The notes: a model not told the origin generated them from the letters alone. A stretch of 64,000 nt of DNA from Tamaricihabitans halophyticus (GCF_004340875.1 NZ_SLXQ01000001.1:310001-374000), one strand, 5' to 3'. Numbered from the stretch's first letter, positions 45,231 through 53,917 are shown. A program made the numbers and translations.

Positions 45231-45938
45231 TCAGGTAGCTACCTTGCGCAATGCGGCCAAGCCGACCGAGGCAGCGTGCCGAACATGTTCGGCGGATAGT
45301 TCCGCGGCCTTATCCGCGTCCCGGTCGCCGATCGCGCGGACGATCGCTCTGATCTCCGCGGCCGCCTGCACCGGCCGATCCGATTCGGACAGTGAAGTAG
45401 CACGCAGGATGCGCACTCTGGCCTGCACTCCGTCCAGGATCTGTTTGATCGATGGACTGCCCGCACCGTCCAACAACACCTCGTAGAACCGATCCTTGGC
45501 TCGCAGTACCTCGTGGGTATCCGCACCCTCGCCAGTCAACCGTTCAATCTCGACGGTGACATCATCGAGTGCGGCGAGCTTGGCGTCGCTGGCTCGTTCC
45601 ACGAACCGGCGAACGGCGAGTGCCTCGAGCGCGGCCCTTGCCTCGTACAGATCGGCGGCATCCTCATCCGATGGCTTGGCGACCACGGCGCCCTTCTGCG
45701 GGATCACCGCGACCAGCCCCTCCGCGGTCAGCTCGCGAAGGACTTCGCGGACCGTAGTCCGGGACACCCCAAGCTGTTCGATCAACTCGCGTTCCACCAA
45801 CCGCTGGCCAGGCTTGAGCTGGAAGTCAAGAATCGCCTGGCGCAGCACCGAGAGCACCTGCTCGCGCAACGGCGCGGCAACCCGTCCGATGTGTATGTCA
45901 TCGGACCAGGTCGGTTGCGGACGCTGCTCGGCAGTCAC
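45231..45938 (-). CDS. GntR family regulator (FadR/FCD subfamily)
   Basis: 235 residues: N-terminal winged helix (LREQVLSVLRQAILDFQLKP, GVSRTTVREVLRELTAEGLV) and an all-helical FCD ligand domain (DLYEARAALEALAVRRFV; metal/ligand histidines in the later AEHVRHAAS). FCD regulators typically sense organic acids. It lies in the middle of the cluster and is the natural reader of the TATGA/TCATA palindromes at 49076-49105 (inference). GTG start 45938. Confidence 0.92.
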   Translation of the reverse strand: MTAEQRPQPTWSDDIHIGRVAAPLREQVLSVLRQAILDFQLKPGQRLVERELIEQLGVSRTTVREVLRELTAEGLVAVIPQKGAVVAKPSDEDAADLYEARAALEALAVRRFVERASDAKLAALDDVTVEIERLTGEGADTHEVLRAKDRFYEVLLDGAGSPSIKQILDGVQARVRILRATSLSESDRPVQAAAEIRAIVRAIGDRDADKAAELSAEHVRHAASVGLAALRKVAT

Positions 45939-45970
45939 TTCGGCATCCTACGAGTTGTCCCGTCGCACCT

Positions 45971-46867
45971 TCAACGAGCCTGTGTATCGCGTCGCTGCAA
46001 CCAGCGAATCACCTCCGTGTGATCGGCATCGTCGGGTAGTTCGGTCACGGCCTGCCGCCACAGTTCGGTCGCCGCGGCACCGAGCGGCGTGGGCGAACCG
46101 GTTGCCTCGGCGAGACCGACCGCGATCCGCATGTCCTTGACCATCAGGCCAGCCCCGAATCCAGACGCGAAGTTGCCCGGTACGACAAACTTCGGCAGCT
46201 TGACCTCGGTGGAACCGCTTCGCCCGCTCGACCCGTTGATCGCGTCCAGCATGACCTGCGGGTCGAGACCGAACGCCTGACCCACGAGCAGTGCTTCCGA
46301 GCTGACCAGCAGATGCGTCGCGGAAAGCAGATTGTTCAGCGCCTTGAGCGCATGTCCCGCACCGACCGCGCCAACGTGCAACACCCGCTGCCCGAGCACG
46401 TCGAGCAACGGCCGGATTTCCCCGACGCGATCGGCGGGCCCGCCGGCCATCACGGTGAGCTCACCCTGTTCGGCACCCCGGACGCCACCGGAGACCGGCG
46501 CGTCAAGCAGGGTGATCCCGCGCTCCTCGGTCAGGTCCGCGAGCTCCCTGGTGACCATGGGTTCCGAGGAGCTCATATCCACAAGCAGCGAGTTCGCCGG
46601 CAATGCGGCGAGCAATCCGTCCTCGACAAGCACCGCGCGCACCACCGGCGAACTCGGCAGCATCAGGATCGTCACCGCGGCGCCTTCGGCCAGCTCAGCG
46701 AGACTGTCCACAACGGTCAGCTCGGCGGCAAGCGCGGTTCGTGCCTCGGCGCTGGTGTCGAAACCACGTACCCGGTAGCCAGCAGCGGCGAGCCGGCGCG
46801 CCATCGGCGCGCCCATCCGGCCAAGTCCAACAAAACCGATAACCGGCGGTTCCTGGTTCCCCGTCAT
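45971..46867 (-). CDS. Beta-hydroxyacid dehydrogenase (3-hydroxyisobutyrate/tartronate-semialdehyde reductase family)
   Basis: 298 residues with an N-terminal Rossmann domain VIGFVGLGRMGAPMARRLAA, substrate motif LLDAPVSGGVRGAEQGELTV near residue 118, and catalytic Lys in GAGHALKALNNLLSATH near residue 170. The family oxidises or reduces short beta-hydroxy acids with NAD(P)H. Its ATG overlaps the stop of a second, related dehydrogenase by 4 bp, so two paralogues are coupled here. Substrate unknown; probably different steps or stereoisomers. Confidence 0.9.
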   Translation of the reverse strand: MTGNQEPPVIGFVGLGRMGAPMARRLAAAGYRVRGFDTSAEARTALAAELTVVDSLAELAEGAAVTILMLPSSPVVRAVLVEDGLLAALPANSLLVDMSSSEPMVTRELADLTEERGITLLDAPVSGGVRGAEQGELTVMAGGPADRVGEIRPLLDVLGQRVLHVGAVGAGHALKALNNLLSATHLLVSSEALLVGQAFGLDPQVMLDAINGSSGRSGSTEVKLPKFVVPGNFASGFGAGLMVKDMRIAVGLAEATGSPTPLGAAATELWRQAVTELPDDADHTEVIRWLQRRDTQAR

Positions 46868-47772
46868 TGCGCCGCTCCCTTCTCGCCATCGTCGTGTAGC
46901 CGCACGCCACCGGCGACATCACCGATCGCGTCCACTACCCGATTGCTGATCTGGTCGACATAGCCAAGCTGATTCGCCAGCCCGAAACTGGCAAGTGGCC
47001 CGGCCGCGTTCAGGCAGGGCACGCCGAGCTCGCGGATCCGGTCCACGTACAGCGCGATGTCCTTGGTCATCAACGCGCCGGTGAGCCCGCCTTCGAGGTA
47101 GTCCCCGCGCACGATATGCGGAAAACGGTTGAGCGTCGCGAAGTTCACCCCCGAGCCGTTGTTCAGCACCTCGAGCAGCGCTTCGAGATCGAGGCCAGCT
47201 TTGCGCCCGGCGACCATCACCTCAGCGGTCGCGGACAGACTGACCGCGTTCAGGAAGTTGTTCAACAGCTTGGTGGTGTGCCCGGCGCTCGGCCCACCCA
47301 TATGCACCACCTTGGTGGCGAACGGCTCGAACACCCAGCGAATCCGCTCGACCACCTCGGTGTCGCCGCCAACCATGACGGCGAGCGTGCCCTTCTCGGC
47401 CGCCGCCGCCCCACCGGAAACCCCGGCGTCCACCAGCTCGGCGCCCCGTTCGGCGAGCCGACCGTGGAGCTCCAGCGTGGACCCGGGTGCCGCGGTGCTC
47501 AGGTCCACGATCACCTGCTCCGGCCGGCAGCTTTCCAGTATCCCGCCCTCGCCGGCGACCACGGCTTCGACCACCGTGCTGTCCGGCAGCGAAAGCAGGA
47601 TGTAGTCGGTGTTCTCGACCAGCTCCGTGATGGAATCGGCAACCCGTGCGCCGGCCGCCGACACCCGTTCCGGATCCTGGTCATAACCGGTGATCTGGTG
47701 ACCAGCCGCGCTGATCCGGCTGGCGATCCGACCGCCCATATTGCCCAGTCCGATGATTCCGATGCGCACCAC
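46864..47772 (-). CDS. Beta-hydroxyacid dehydrogenase family oxidoreductase, second paralogue
   Basis: 302 residues. Rossmann motif IGIIGLGNMGGRIASRISAA, substrate motif ELVDAGVSGGAAAAEKGTLAV, catalytic Lys in GPSAGHTTKLLNNFLNAVSL. Clearly homologous to the downstream dehydrogenase but divergent in sequence, so not a recent duplication. The downstream gene starts within its stop codon. The upstream metallo-hydrolase ends 42 bp away, with the palindrome TCGTACGA at 47805-47812 in the gap. Confidence 0.89.
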   Translation of the reverse strand: MVRIGIIGLGNMGGRIASRISAAGHQITGYDQDPERVSAAGARVADSITELVENTDYILLSLPDSTVVEAVVAGEGGILESCRPEQVIVDLSTAAPGSTLELHGRLAERGAELVDAGVSGGAAAAEKGTLAVMVGGDTEVVERIRWVFEPFATKVVHMGGPSAGHTTKLLNNFLNAVSLSATAEVMVAGRKAGLDLEALLEVLNNGSGVNFATLNRFPHIVRGDYLEGGLTGALMTKDIALYVDRIRELGVPCLNAAGPLASFGLANQLGYVDQISNRVVDAIGDVAGGVRLHDDGEKGAAQ

Positions 47773-47814
47773 GGGAACCCGGCCTCCTTGCCTCGTGTCT
47801 AGTTCGTACGATGA

Positions 47815-48606
47815 TCAGCCGATCCGCGCGACCGCGACATCGGAGATACCGCTCATCGGCGGGAAACGGCGCAGCACATCGGGGTCATGCCCGGCTACCA
47901 GCTGGCAACCCCGTTCGGTAGCGAGCTCATCGAGCAGGTCGTAGGCGCGGTACATACCGACGAGATCGGAAAGTACCGCGAACGGCCGATCCCGCTCGTA
48001 CTCCTCGTAGTAGTGCAGTGCATCCGAAGCGAGCACCACCTGGCCACTGTCGGTACTGACCAGAACGATCAGCTGCCCAGGGGTGTGGCCACCAACCACC
48101 AGTAGCTCTATCCCGGGGGCCACCGTAGCGCGCTCCTCGACCACGTTGAGCCGCCCGGAGCGCCACATTTCAGTCAGTGCGGCGGTTTCGGCCGGTTCGA
48201 CAGCCGCGGCCAGCTGGGCCCGCCGGGCGTATGGACCTGCCCAGAACTCCACTTCCTGCCTGGCGATATGCATTTCCGCGTTCGGAAACAGCCCGATATT
48301 GCCGATGTGGTCGTAATGCGCGTGGGTCAGCACCACCTGCGTGACGTCATCCGGTCGCAGGCCGAGCTTTGCCAGCGCATCGACCGGCGGGCAAAGCATG
48401 GTGCGGTTTCGCCGGTCTCCGACTTCCGCACCGAATCCGGTGTCCACAAGCAACGTTCGCTCGGCATTGCGGACTACCCAGAAGAAGTAGTCCATCTCGA
48501 GCTCGGTGTCTGGTTCACCGTAGGTGTGAAAGTTGAGGTATACCTCGCTCTTGTACGTGGTACGGGTGCCGTACCGCACCGCGAGTACCTCGTATGTCGA
48601 GTCCAT
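47815..48606 (-). CDS. Metallo-beta-lactamase-fold hydrolase, N-acyl homoserine lactonase-like
   Basis: 263 residues. Two-metal motif THAHYDHIGNIG near residue 97 (HxHxDH), further ligands in GGHTPGQLIVLV, LASDALHYYEEY and AGHDPDVLRRFP. The N-terminus with YFFWVVRNAERTLLVDTGFG and length fit the AiiA/AttM lactonase group. In this setting it more likely opens a lactone catabolite than a quorum signal. ATG 48606 follows GGGAG. It lies between the CMD gene and the dehydrogenases. Confidence 0.87.
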   Translation of the reverse strand: MDSTYEVLAVRYGTRTTYKSEVYLNFHTYGEPDTELEMDYFFWVVRNAERTLLVDTGFGAEVGDRRNRTMLCPPVDALAKLGLRPDDVTQVVLTHAHYDHIGNIGLFPNAEMHIARQEVEFWAGPYARRAQLAAAVEPAETAALTEMWRSGRLNVVEERATVAPGIELLVVGGHTPGQLIVLVSTDSGQVVLASDALHYYEEYERDRPFAVLSDLVGMYRAYDLLDELATERGCQLVAGHDPDVLRRFPPMSGISDVAVARIG

Positions 48607-48643
48607 CTGGCGCTCCCTTGCGCTGCCGTCCGGGCAGTACCCG

Positions 48644-49033
48644 TTACTGCCCGGACGCTTCGGTTTCCTCGTCGTAGACCGCCCGCGCGGTACGGAAGGC
48701 ATCGATCGCGGCCGGCACACCGCCGTAGATCGCCACCTGTAGCAGCACTTCCTGGATCTCCTCCCAGGTGCAGCCGTTGCGCCGCGCGCCCGCGGTGTGC
48801 ACCCGCAGCTCGTGCTGCCGACCGAGCACACTCAGCATGGCCAAGTTCGCGATACTGCGCGATTTGTGATCCAGCCCTTCGCTGCCCCACACCATGCCCC
48901 AGCAGTAACTGGTGGTGAGATTCTGCATCGGCGAATCGAAATCGTTGGCATTGCGCAGCGAGCGGTCCACATGTTCATCGCCAAGCACCTTGCGGCGAAT
49001 CTCCATGCCAGTGTCGTACAGCTCGTCGGCCAT
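48644..49033 (-). CDS. Carboxymuconolactone decarboxylase family protein (PcaC-like)
   Basis: 129 residues, the size of PcaC, which decarboxylates 4-carboxymuconolactone in the protocatechuate branch of the beta-ketoadipate pathway. Signature stretches: GMEIRRKVLGDEHVDRSLRN, EGLDHKSRSIANLAMLSVLG and HELRVHTAGARRNGCTWEEI then GVPAAIDAFRTARAVYDE. No other pca genes are present, so the substrate may differ. First gene of the presumed operon, directly downstream of the promoter/operator at 49076-49116. Confidence 0.88.
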   Translation of the reverse strand: MADELYDTGMEIRRKVLGDEHVDRSLRNANDFDSPMQNLTTSYCWGMVWGSEGLDHKSRSIANLAMLSVLGRQHELRVHTAGARRNGCTWEEIQEVLLQVAIYGGVPAAIDAFRTARAVYDEETEASGQ

Positions 49034-49075
49034 ATCTGCCCGAACCTCCTTGATCAGCAGCTGAAAGCCAGCTTG

Positions 49076-49116
49076 TCATATCGTATGAATGTATGAGTGT
49101 CATACAATCTACACAA
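49076..49116 (-). promoter_or_regulatory. Operon promoter with paired TCATA/TATGA operators
   Basis: Palindromes TCATA-TCG-TATGA (49076-49088) and GTATGA-GTG-TCATAC (49091-49105) stand side by side. On the minus strand -35 TTGTGT and -10 TACATT are 17 bp apart, with one palindrome in the spacer/-10 and the other immediately downstream. Geometry fits steric repression by the cluster's GntR protein. Confidence 0.68.
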
Positions 49117-49185
49117 GAGATGATCCGCGATATGACCCACTTCACAGGGACGGCAACTGCACGGGGTGCGCCGTGGCAGCACAAA

Positions 49186-49217
49186 GTAACCGCAAGATCC
49201 CTAAAGAACGCGGCTCC
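49186..49217. repeat. Palindromic repeat copy
   Basis: Begins GTAACCGCAAGATCCC and ends TAAAGAACGCGGCTCC; one arm is slightly decayed. It lies between the end of the second metallo-hydrolase gene and the operon promoter. Confidence 0.85.
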
Positions 49218-49232
49218 GGGGGCGACTCTGGG

Positions 49233-50270
49233 CTAGGGCGTGTACTCGCGGACGCTGTTCACCAGCGCGCTGTCCAGCTTGCCCTGGTACACCAACAGGT
49301 CCAGATGTGCCGCGGTCTCGTGCACCGCGAGGAACTGGTTGAACACATCGAGTTCGTCGAGCTTGCGCTCCCGGCGAGTCCAGGTAAGGCTTCGCGCGGC
49401 CTCGTATGCGGTCGAGGCGCCAGCGTGCACAACGCCGGCCATATCGTCCAACCGCCGGCTGTGATGCTCGAGCAGCTCGTCCACCCGCTGGTGCACACTG
49501 CCGGTGACCGAGCCGTGCGCTGGCAGCAACCGGCGATCCGGCATACCCCGGACCAGCCGCAGCGAGTCGAGGTAATCCCGCAACGGCAGCTCGGCCTTCG
49601 CCACCTCGAAACCAATCGACGGCGTGATCCGCGGCAGCACGTGATCGCCGGCGAACAGCAAGTTGTTCGGTGCGTCCACGAAGACCACATGCCCCTGGGT
49701 GTGCCCTGGCGTCGGCACCACGTCGAGCGCGCGGCCACGCAGCTGCTCGGTACCCGGCCCCTCGAACCAGTCATCCGGCAACGACCAGTCAAGTGGATCA
49801 GGCTCGGGCGCGGCCGCGGTCATCGCCCGGAACTCCCGCACGAGCGGTTCCGCGCCGTGCGCGAGCAGGCTTTCCTCGCGCAGCATTCGCGCCTTGCGGC
49901 CCTGCTCGGCAAGCGTTCGCAGGCTGGGCTCTTCGCCACGGCCGAGGCTGACCCGGGTGCCGAACTCATTGCGCACCGCAATCGCTTGCGAGTAATGGTC
50001 GCGGTGCACGTGGGTGACCAGGAACCGCTGGACATCGCCCAGTTCGCGATCGAGCGCACGCAGCGCGCTGACCAACAGCTCGCGCGCGGACTCGATCGCC
50101 CAGCCGGAGTCGATGAGCACCAGCTCGTCGCGGTCCAGGATGGCGTAGACATTCACCGCGCGGAGCCCGTCACCGGGCAGTGGGAGCGGAATCCGGTAAA
50201 CACCAGGGGCGACTTCGAACACCCCGGACTCGGTCCAGTCTCCAGTGGGGTCGTCCGGCTGCAGTTCCAT
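49233..50270 (-). CDS. Metallo-beta-lactamase-fold hydrolase (LACTB2/glyoxalase II-like)
   Basis: 345 residues, larger than the lactonase nearby. Metal motif VTHVHRDHYSQAIAVRNEFG near residue 80, ligands in PTPGHTQGHVVFVDAP and FAGDHVLPRITPS, and LLPAHGSVTGSVHQRVDELL. A C-terminal helical extension (KLDELDVFNQFLAVHETAAH) matches the MBL proteins that have a winged-helix C-terminus. ATG 50270 has GGAG four bases upstream. It is on the same strand as the CMD cluster but is separated by a repeat and the cluster promoter, so it is probably a separate transcript. Confidence 0.85.
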   Translation of the reverse strand: MELQPDDPTGDWTESGVFEVAPGVYRIPLPLPGDGLRAVNVYAILDRDELVLIDSGWAIESARELLVSALRALDRELGDVQRFLVTHVHRDHYSQAIAVRNEFGTRVSLGRGEEPSLRTLAEQGRKARMLREESLLAHGAEPLVREFRAMTAAAPEPDPLDWSLPDDWFEGPGTEQLRGRALDVVPTPGHTQGHVVFVDAPNNLLFAGDHVLPRITPSIGFEVAKAELPLRDYLDSLRLVRGMPDRRLLPAHGSVTGSVHQRVDELLEHHSRRLDDMAGVVHAGASTAYEAARSLTWTRRERKLDELDVFNQFLAVHETAAHLDLLVYQGKLDSALVNSVREYTP

Positions 50271-50474
50271 GAGTCTCCGATCGCCCAAGGCTTTTAGGCC
50301 GTAATCTCCTGTTTTACCAGACCGGTTGCTTGCGGCAACTAGCTATGCCATGTGCGACTGGCCACTGAACCGATCGAACCGCGTGCAACAAGCGGTCCCT
50401 TTGCGGTCAACTTTCGTTGTCGGCTGGCCAGTTGCGCCAGCCCGGCGCCGCCGTCGTGCGTACCGTCAACCTTC

Positions 50475-51674
50475 GTGATGCAACGCTTACGCCTGCGGCG
50501 CAGGACAGAAGCGATCCTGATCTGCACGGTGGTACTCGCCTTCGCGCTGCTGGACATCGCGATCTCGCTGGCCGACCCGACGACCGGCGCTGCCGGCCCT
50601 TACGCCGGGCTGGCCCTGCTGCTCAGCGTCGATCTCGCGGTGCTGCTGATCGCCCGCGCACCGCTACTTGTCGCGGGCTACGTCAGCGTGGTGTCGCTGG
50701 CGATGCTGGCCTCTGATCTGGTCGCGCCGGGGCTGCTCACCCCGGAACACCAGATCACCGCGACCGCGGTGCCGACTATCACCGGGGTCATCACCTACAA
50801 CCTCGCCTACACCCAACCGCGCCGCTGGGCTTGGCCGATCATCGGCCTGTTGGCGCTGCTGGCCTCCCGGCCATGGACGCCGAGTTGGGACGTGCTGCCG
50901 TTCGGGCTGCTGAACACCGCGGTGCCGGGGCTGCTCGCGATGTACATCGAGGCACGCCAGCGGCTGCTGCGTTCGCTGCGCGATCGGGCGGAGCGCGCCG
51001 AACGGGAACGCGAACTGCAGGCCGAACATGCCCGCGCCGAGGAACGCACCCGGCTTGCCGCGGAAATGCACGACATCGTCTCGCACCGGCTGACCCTGAT
51101 GGTGCTGCAAGCCAGCGCACTGCGCGTAACCAGTGCCGATGAGCCAACCAAGGAAGCAGCCGAACAACTGCGCGCCACCGGTTGTCAGGCACTCGAGGAG
51201 ATGCGCGATCTGGTCGGCGTGTTGCGCAGGGGCGAAGCCGAGCAGCTACCCGATGCGCCAATGGACGTGGGTGAGCTTGCCGAACTCGCCACCGAGTCCG
51301 AATCCGTCGGCATTCCCGTCGAGCTGACCGTGACTGGCGATCCAGCACAGGCCTCCCCGGTGGTCGCGCGCACGGCCTACCGGATCGTCCAGGAGGCACT
51401 GACCAATGTCCGTAAACATGCGCCGGGTGCACAGGTATGGCTGGCGGCAAGCTATGCCACCGGCAAGGTCGAACTGTCCATCCGGAACAGCGCACCGCGC
51501 CGCACGCCCGAGCAGGGCCTGCGCGAATCCGGTTCTGGCGCGGGCCTTTCCGGGCTACGCAAACGAGTCGAGCTGGTGCGCGGCACCTTTCACACGGAGT
51601 CCACATCGGAAGGCGGATTCCTGGTTACGGCTACGCTCCCCGCATACGTGCCGACAGCGGAGGTAGCAGGGTGA
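50475..51674 (+). CDS. Sensor histidine kinase (HisKA_3, NarL-type partner)
   Basis: N-terminal four to six membrane segments (TEAILICTVVLAFALLDIAI, ALLLSVDLAVLLIA, WAWPIIGLLALLA) without a large external sensor. A coiled linker follows, then the H-box EERTRLAAEMHDIVSHRLTL near residue 195 and a HATPase domain (IVQEALTNVRKHAPGAQV, GSGAGLSGLRKRVELVRGTF). GTG 50475 or ATG 50478 starts at MQRLRLRRR; no ribosome-binding site is visible. The stop overlaps the response regulator start by 4 bp. Signal unknown; the membrane-only input resembles DesK-like kinases. Confidence 0.92.
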   Translation: MMQRLRLRRRTEAILICTVVLAFALLDIAISLADPTTGAAGPYAGLALLLSVDLAVLLIARAPLLVAGYVSVVSLAMLASDLVAPGLLTPEHQITATAVPTITGVITYNLAYTQPRRWAWPIIGLLALLASRPWTPSWDVLPFGLLNTAVPGLLAMYIEARQRLLRSLRDRAERAERERELQAEHARAEERTRLAAEMHDIVSHRLTLMVLQASALRVTSADEPTKEAAEQLRATGCQALEEMRDLVGVLRRGEAEQLPDAPMDVGELAELATESESVGIPVELTVTGDPAQASPVVARTAYRIVQEALTNVRKHAPGAQVWLAASYATGKVELSIRNSAPRRTPEQGLRESGSGAGLSGLRKRVELVRGTFHTESTSEGGFLVTATLPAYVPTAEVAG

Positions 51675-52321
51675 TCCGAGTAACCATTGTGGACGACGAG
51701 CCAATGGTATGCGCTCACCTGCGCACGATCCTCGGCAGTGCCGAGGACATCGAGGTCGTGGCAGTTGCCCACGATGGCGCGGAAGCGGTCGAGACCGTGA
51801 CCCGCGAGCAACCGGATGTGGTGCTGATGGATCTGCGGATGCCGGGCGTGGACGGACTTGCCGCGATCGAGCAGATCTGTGGGCGGCCGCGCGCGCCGAA
51901 GGTCGTCGCGCTGACCACTTTTGACGCTGATGAGTACGTACTGCGCGCGTTGCGCTCGGGGGCCGCGGGGTTCCTGGTGAAATCCACTCCACCGGAAGAT
52001 CTGATCGGGCTGGTCCGGGTGGCGGCTGACGGGCACACCGTGCTCTCACCAGCCGCGGCCAAGCGGCTGGTGTCCGCGTCCACCAGCGAGTACGCGGCGC
52101 GGGATCGGGCGCGCGAGCTGATCGGCGGGCTCAGCGAGCGGGAGATCGAAGTGCTGGCGAAACTCGGCGAGGGGCTGGCCAACGCGCGGATCGCCGAACA
52201 GCTGTTCCTGTCCGAAGCCACGGTGAAGAGCTACGTCTCCCGGATGCTGGACAAACTCGGCTGCGCGAACCGCACCCAGGCCGGGCTACTCGCCCACCAG
52301 GCGGGCCTGGTCGACGGCTGA
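51671..52321 (+). CDS. NarL/LuxR family response regulator
   Basis: 216 residues: receiver domain with acidic pair VDDEP, phospho-acceptor Asp in VLMDLRMPG near residue 54 and conserved Lys in LVKSTPPEDL. The C-terminal LuxR helix-turn-helix reads LSEREIEVLAKLGEGLANAR then LFLSEATVKSYVSRMLDKLG. The GTG start overlaps the kinase stop (GTGA). It pairs with the preceding kinase. No target gene is obvious; the methyltransferase downstream is a candidate. Confidence 0.94.
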   Translation: MIRVTIVDDEPMVCAHLRTILGSAEDIEVVAVAHDGAEAVETVTREQPDVVLMDLRMPGVDGLAAIEQICGRPRAPKVVALTTFDADEYVLRALRSGAAGFLVKSTPPEDLIGLVRVAADGHTVLSPAAAKRLVSASTSEYAARDRARELIGGLSEREIEVLAKLGEGLANARIAEQLFLSEATVKSYVSRMLDKLGCANRTQAGLLAHQAGLVDG

Positions 52322-52334
52322 GCCCCGCGCCTAT

Positions 52335-52391
52335 TTCAACAACCGTTGACAAACGGCCACGCCAGCGCGCACGATTCCAACGTAGGTTGAA
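52335..52391. promoter_or_regulatory. Possible promoter/operator before the methyltransferase gene
   Basis: TTCAACAACCGTTG (52335-52348) and CAACGTAGGTTGAA (52378-52391) form an imperfect inverted repeat with TTCAAC/GTTGAA ends 57 bp apart overall. A consensus -35 TTGACA lies at 52346-52351; the -10 is not clear. Confidence 0.35.
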
Positions 52392-52440
52392 TTATTGCTC
52401 CGTGTGATCCGCGGGGCACAGTCCGACAGAGGAGGACGCG

Positions 52441-53175
52441 TTGACCGAGCAGGAGAGCACCCAGTTTGCCGTTGACCCGCACGACGTTGACTTCGATGCG
52501 TTTTACCGTGGTACGGCGCCGATCGCCGGCCAGGATCTGTCGTTCGACACGATCCCGTGGGATATCGGCGAGGCCCAGCCACGGATCGTCGAGCTGGTCC
52601 GCACCGGGCAGCTGACCGGCCCGGTTCTGGACATTGGTTGCGGACTCGGCGACAACACCCTGTTTCTGCGGCAGGAGGGCTTCGACACGCTCGGCGTGGA
52701 CGGCTCGGCCGCCGCGCTGGATATGGCCAGGAAGCGGGCGAGCGACCAGGAACTCGCCGCCGATTTCGTGCAGGCGGACGCGACCACGCTGGATGGGGTC
52801 CCGCAGCGGTTCAACACGGTGCTGGACAGCGCGCTGTATCACTGCCTTTCCACCGAGCAACGGATCGCCTACGCGGCCGCGCTACACCGGGTGACGCTGC
52901 CCGGCGCGCGACTACACCTGTACTGCTTCGCCGACGCGGTACCCGATGTCATCGCCGGCATCGCACCGGTTTCGAAACGGGACCTGGAAGCCAACCTCGG
53001 CACCTACTGGCGGCCACGCGCTTACGAGCTGACCAGCTATACAACCGCGTTCACCTTGGACAGCCTGCCGCAACAGGCGACCCCGGTACTCAGTTTGAAT
53101 CCGGAGCACGCCGGTATCGACGAGCAAGAGCGGCTACTGTTCCCGGTCTGGCACCTGCACGCCGAACGTCGCTGA
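52441..53175 (+). CDS. Class I SAM-dependent methyltransferase
   Basis: 244 residues with the methyltransferase-fold glycine motif PVLDIGCGLGDNTLFL near residue 60, motif II GVDGSAAALDMARKRA, and FVQADATTLDG. It resembles small-molecule or thiopurine/tellurite-type methyltransferases (methyltransferase domain 25). TTG 52441 is chosen because GGAGGA precedes it and no ATG or GTG fits better. It lies after the two-component system but with its own upstream region. Substrate unknown. Confidence 0.87.
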   Translation: MTEQESTQFAVDPHDVDFDAFYRGTAPIAGQDLSFDTIPWDIGEAQPRIVELVRTGQLTGPVLDIGCGLGDNTLFLRQEGFDTLGVDGSAAALDMARKRASDQELAADFVQADATTLDGVPQRFNTVLDSALYHCLSTEQRIAYAAALHRVTLPGARLHLYCFADAVPDVIAGIAPVSKRDLEANLGTYWRPRAYELTSYTTAFTLDSLPQQATPVLSLNPEHAGIDEQERLLFPVWHLHAERR

Positions 53176-53248
53176 GCGAGCCTCCGCTCGGCCAGCCGGT
53201 CTCCGTCAGAACCGGACGGAGCACAGCGACGAAATACTCAAGTAAATT

Positions 53249-53283
53249 TTTAGTTTGATGTAGTCGCCCTACATGAAACTAAA
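53249..53283. promoter_or_regulatory. Operator-like inverted repeat upstream of the AbiE genes
   Basis: TTTAGTTTGATGTAG (53249-53263) and CTACATGAAACTAAA (53269-53283) are complementary at 14 of 15 positions around TCGCC, in an AT-rich stretch unlike its surroundings. A second small palindrome GTAGCCT-GCT-AGGCTAC is at 53299-53315. AbiEi antitoxins repress their own operon through such repeats. Confidence 0.7.
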
Positions 53284-53320
53284 GTTTCTTTTTACTTTGT
53301 AGCCTGCTAGGCTACGCTCC

Positions 53321-53917
53321 GTGCCTGGTCCGAGCCAAGACCTGAGACGCCAGATCCAGGAGCTGGCGTTCCATCAAGCCGGCTACTTCACGGCAGCACA
53401 GGCACGCGAGATCGGTTACACCTACCAGGCGCAGAAGCATCACGCAGACCATGGCAACTGGGTCCGGGTCGAGCGCGGACTGTTTCGGCTCCCTGGCTGG
53501 CCAAGTCACCCCGAGGATGCCTACGCACGCTGGATGCTGTGGAGCGGCGGACAAGCGGTGGTGTCTCACGACTCCGCGCTCGCGACGCACGGACTCTCGG
53601 ACATCAACCCCGCCCGCGTCCACCTCACTGTCCCCTCGGGTTTCCGCGCGACGCACGATGCCGTCATTACGCACACCGGATCGCTGCGCGACAGCGACGT
53701 CGAGTCACGCGGTTCGTGGCGGCTGACGACCGTCGAACGCACGCTGACTGACATCGCCGGTAGCGATCTGTCGCAGGAACTCATCGACTCCGCGGTAGCC
53801 GACGCCCTCGATCGCGGGATGACCACACGACGGCGCCTGCTTCGTAGGGCCGTGGATTCGGACGACCGCACGGCGCTACGCCTGGAGCGCGCGCTGGCCA
53901 CCCGGACGGAAACATGA
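53321..53917 (+). CDS. AbiEi-type antitoxin / transcriptional repressor
   Basis: 198 residues. N-terminal winged helix (FHQAGYFTAAQAREIGYTYQ, VRVERGLFRLPGWP) typical of AbiEi antitoxins, then the AbiEi antitoxin C-terminal region (SHDSALATHGLSDINPARVH, VESRGSWRLTTVERTLTDIA). In AbiE systems the antitoxin represses the operon and counters the nucleotidyltransferase toxin (type IV). The GTG at 53321 has no ribosome-binding site; TAGGCT at 53308-53313 ends 7 bp before it, so the mRNA may be leaderless. It overlaps the toxin gene by ATGA. Confidence 0.83.
   Translation: MPGPSQDLRRQIQELAFHQAGYFTAAQAREIGYTYQAQKHHADHGNWVRVERGLFRLPGWPSHPEDAYARWMLWSGGQAVVSHDSALATHGLSDINPARVHLTVPSGFRATHDAVITHTGSLRDSDVESRGSWRLTTVERTLTDIAGSDLSQELIDSAVADALDRGMTTRRRLLRRAVDSDDRTALRLERALATRTET

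Noticed and set aside
50432-50475. Leaderless promoter for the histidine kinase (TACCGT box before GTG 50475)
   Set aside because: A TACCGT hexamer lies 8 bp upstream, but no -35 at acceptable spacing was found, so it is not listed as a feature.
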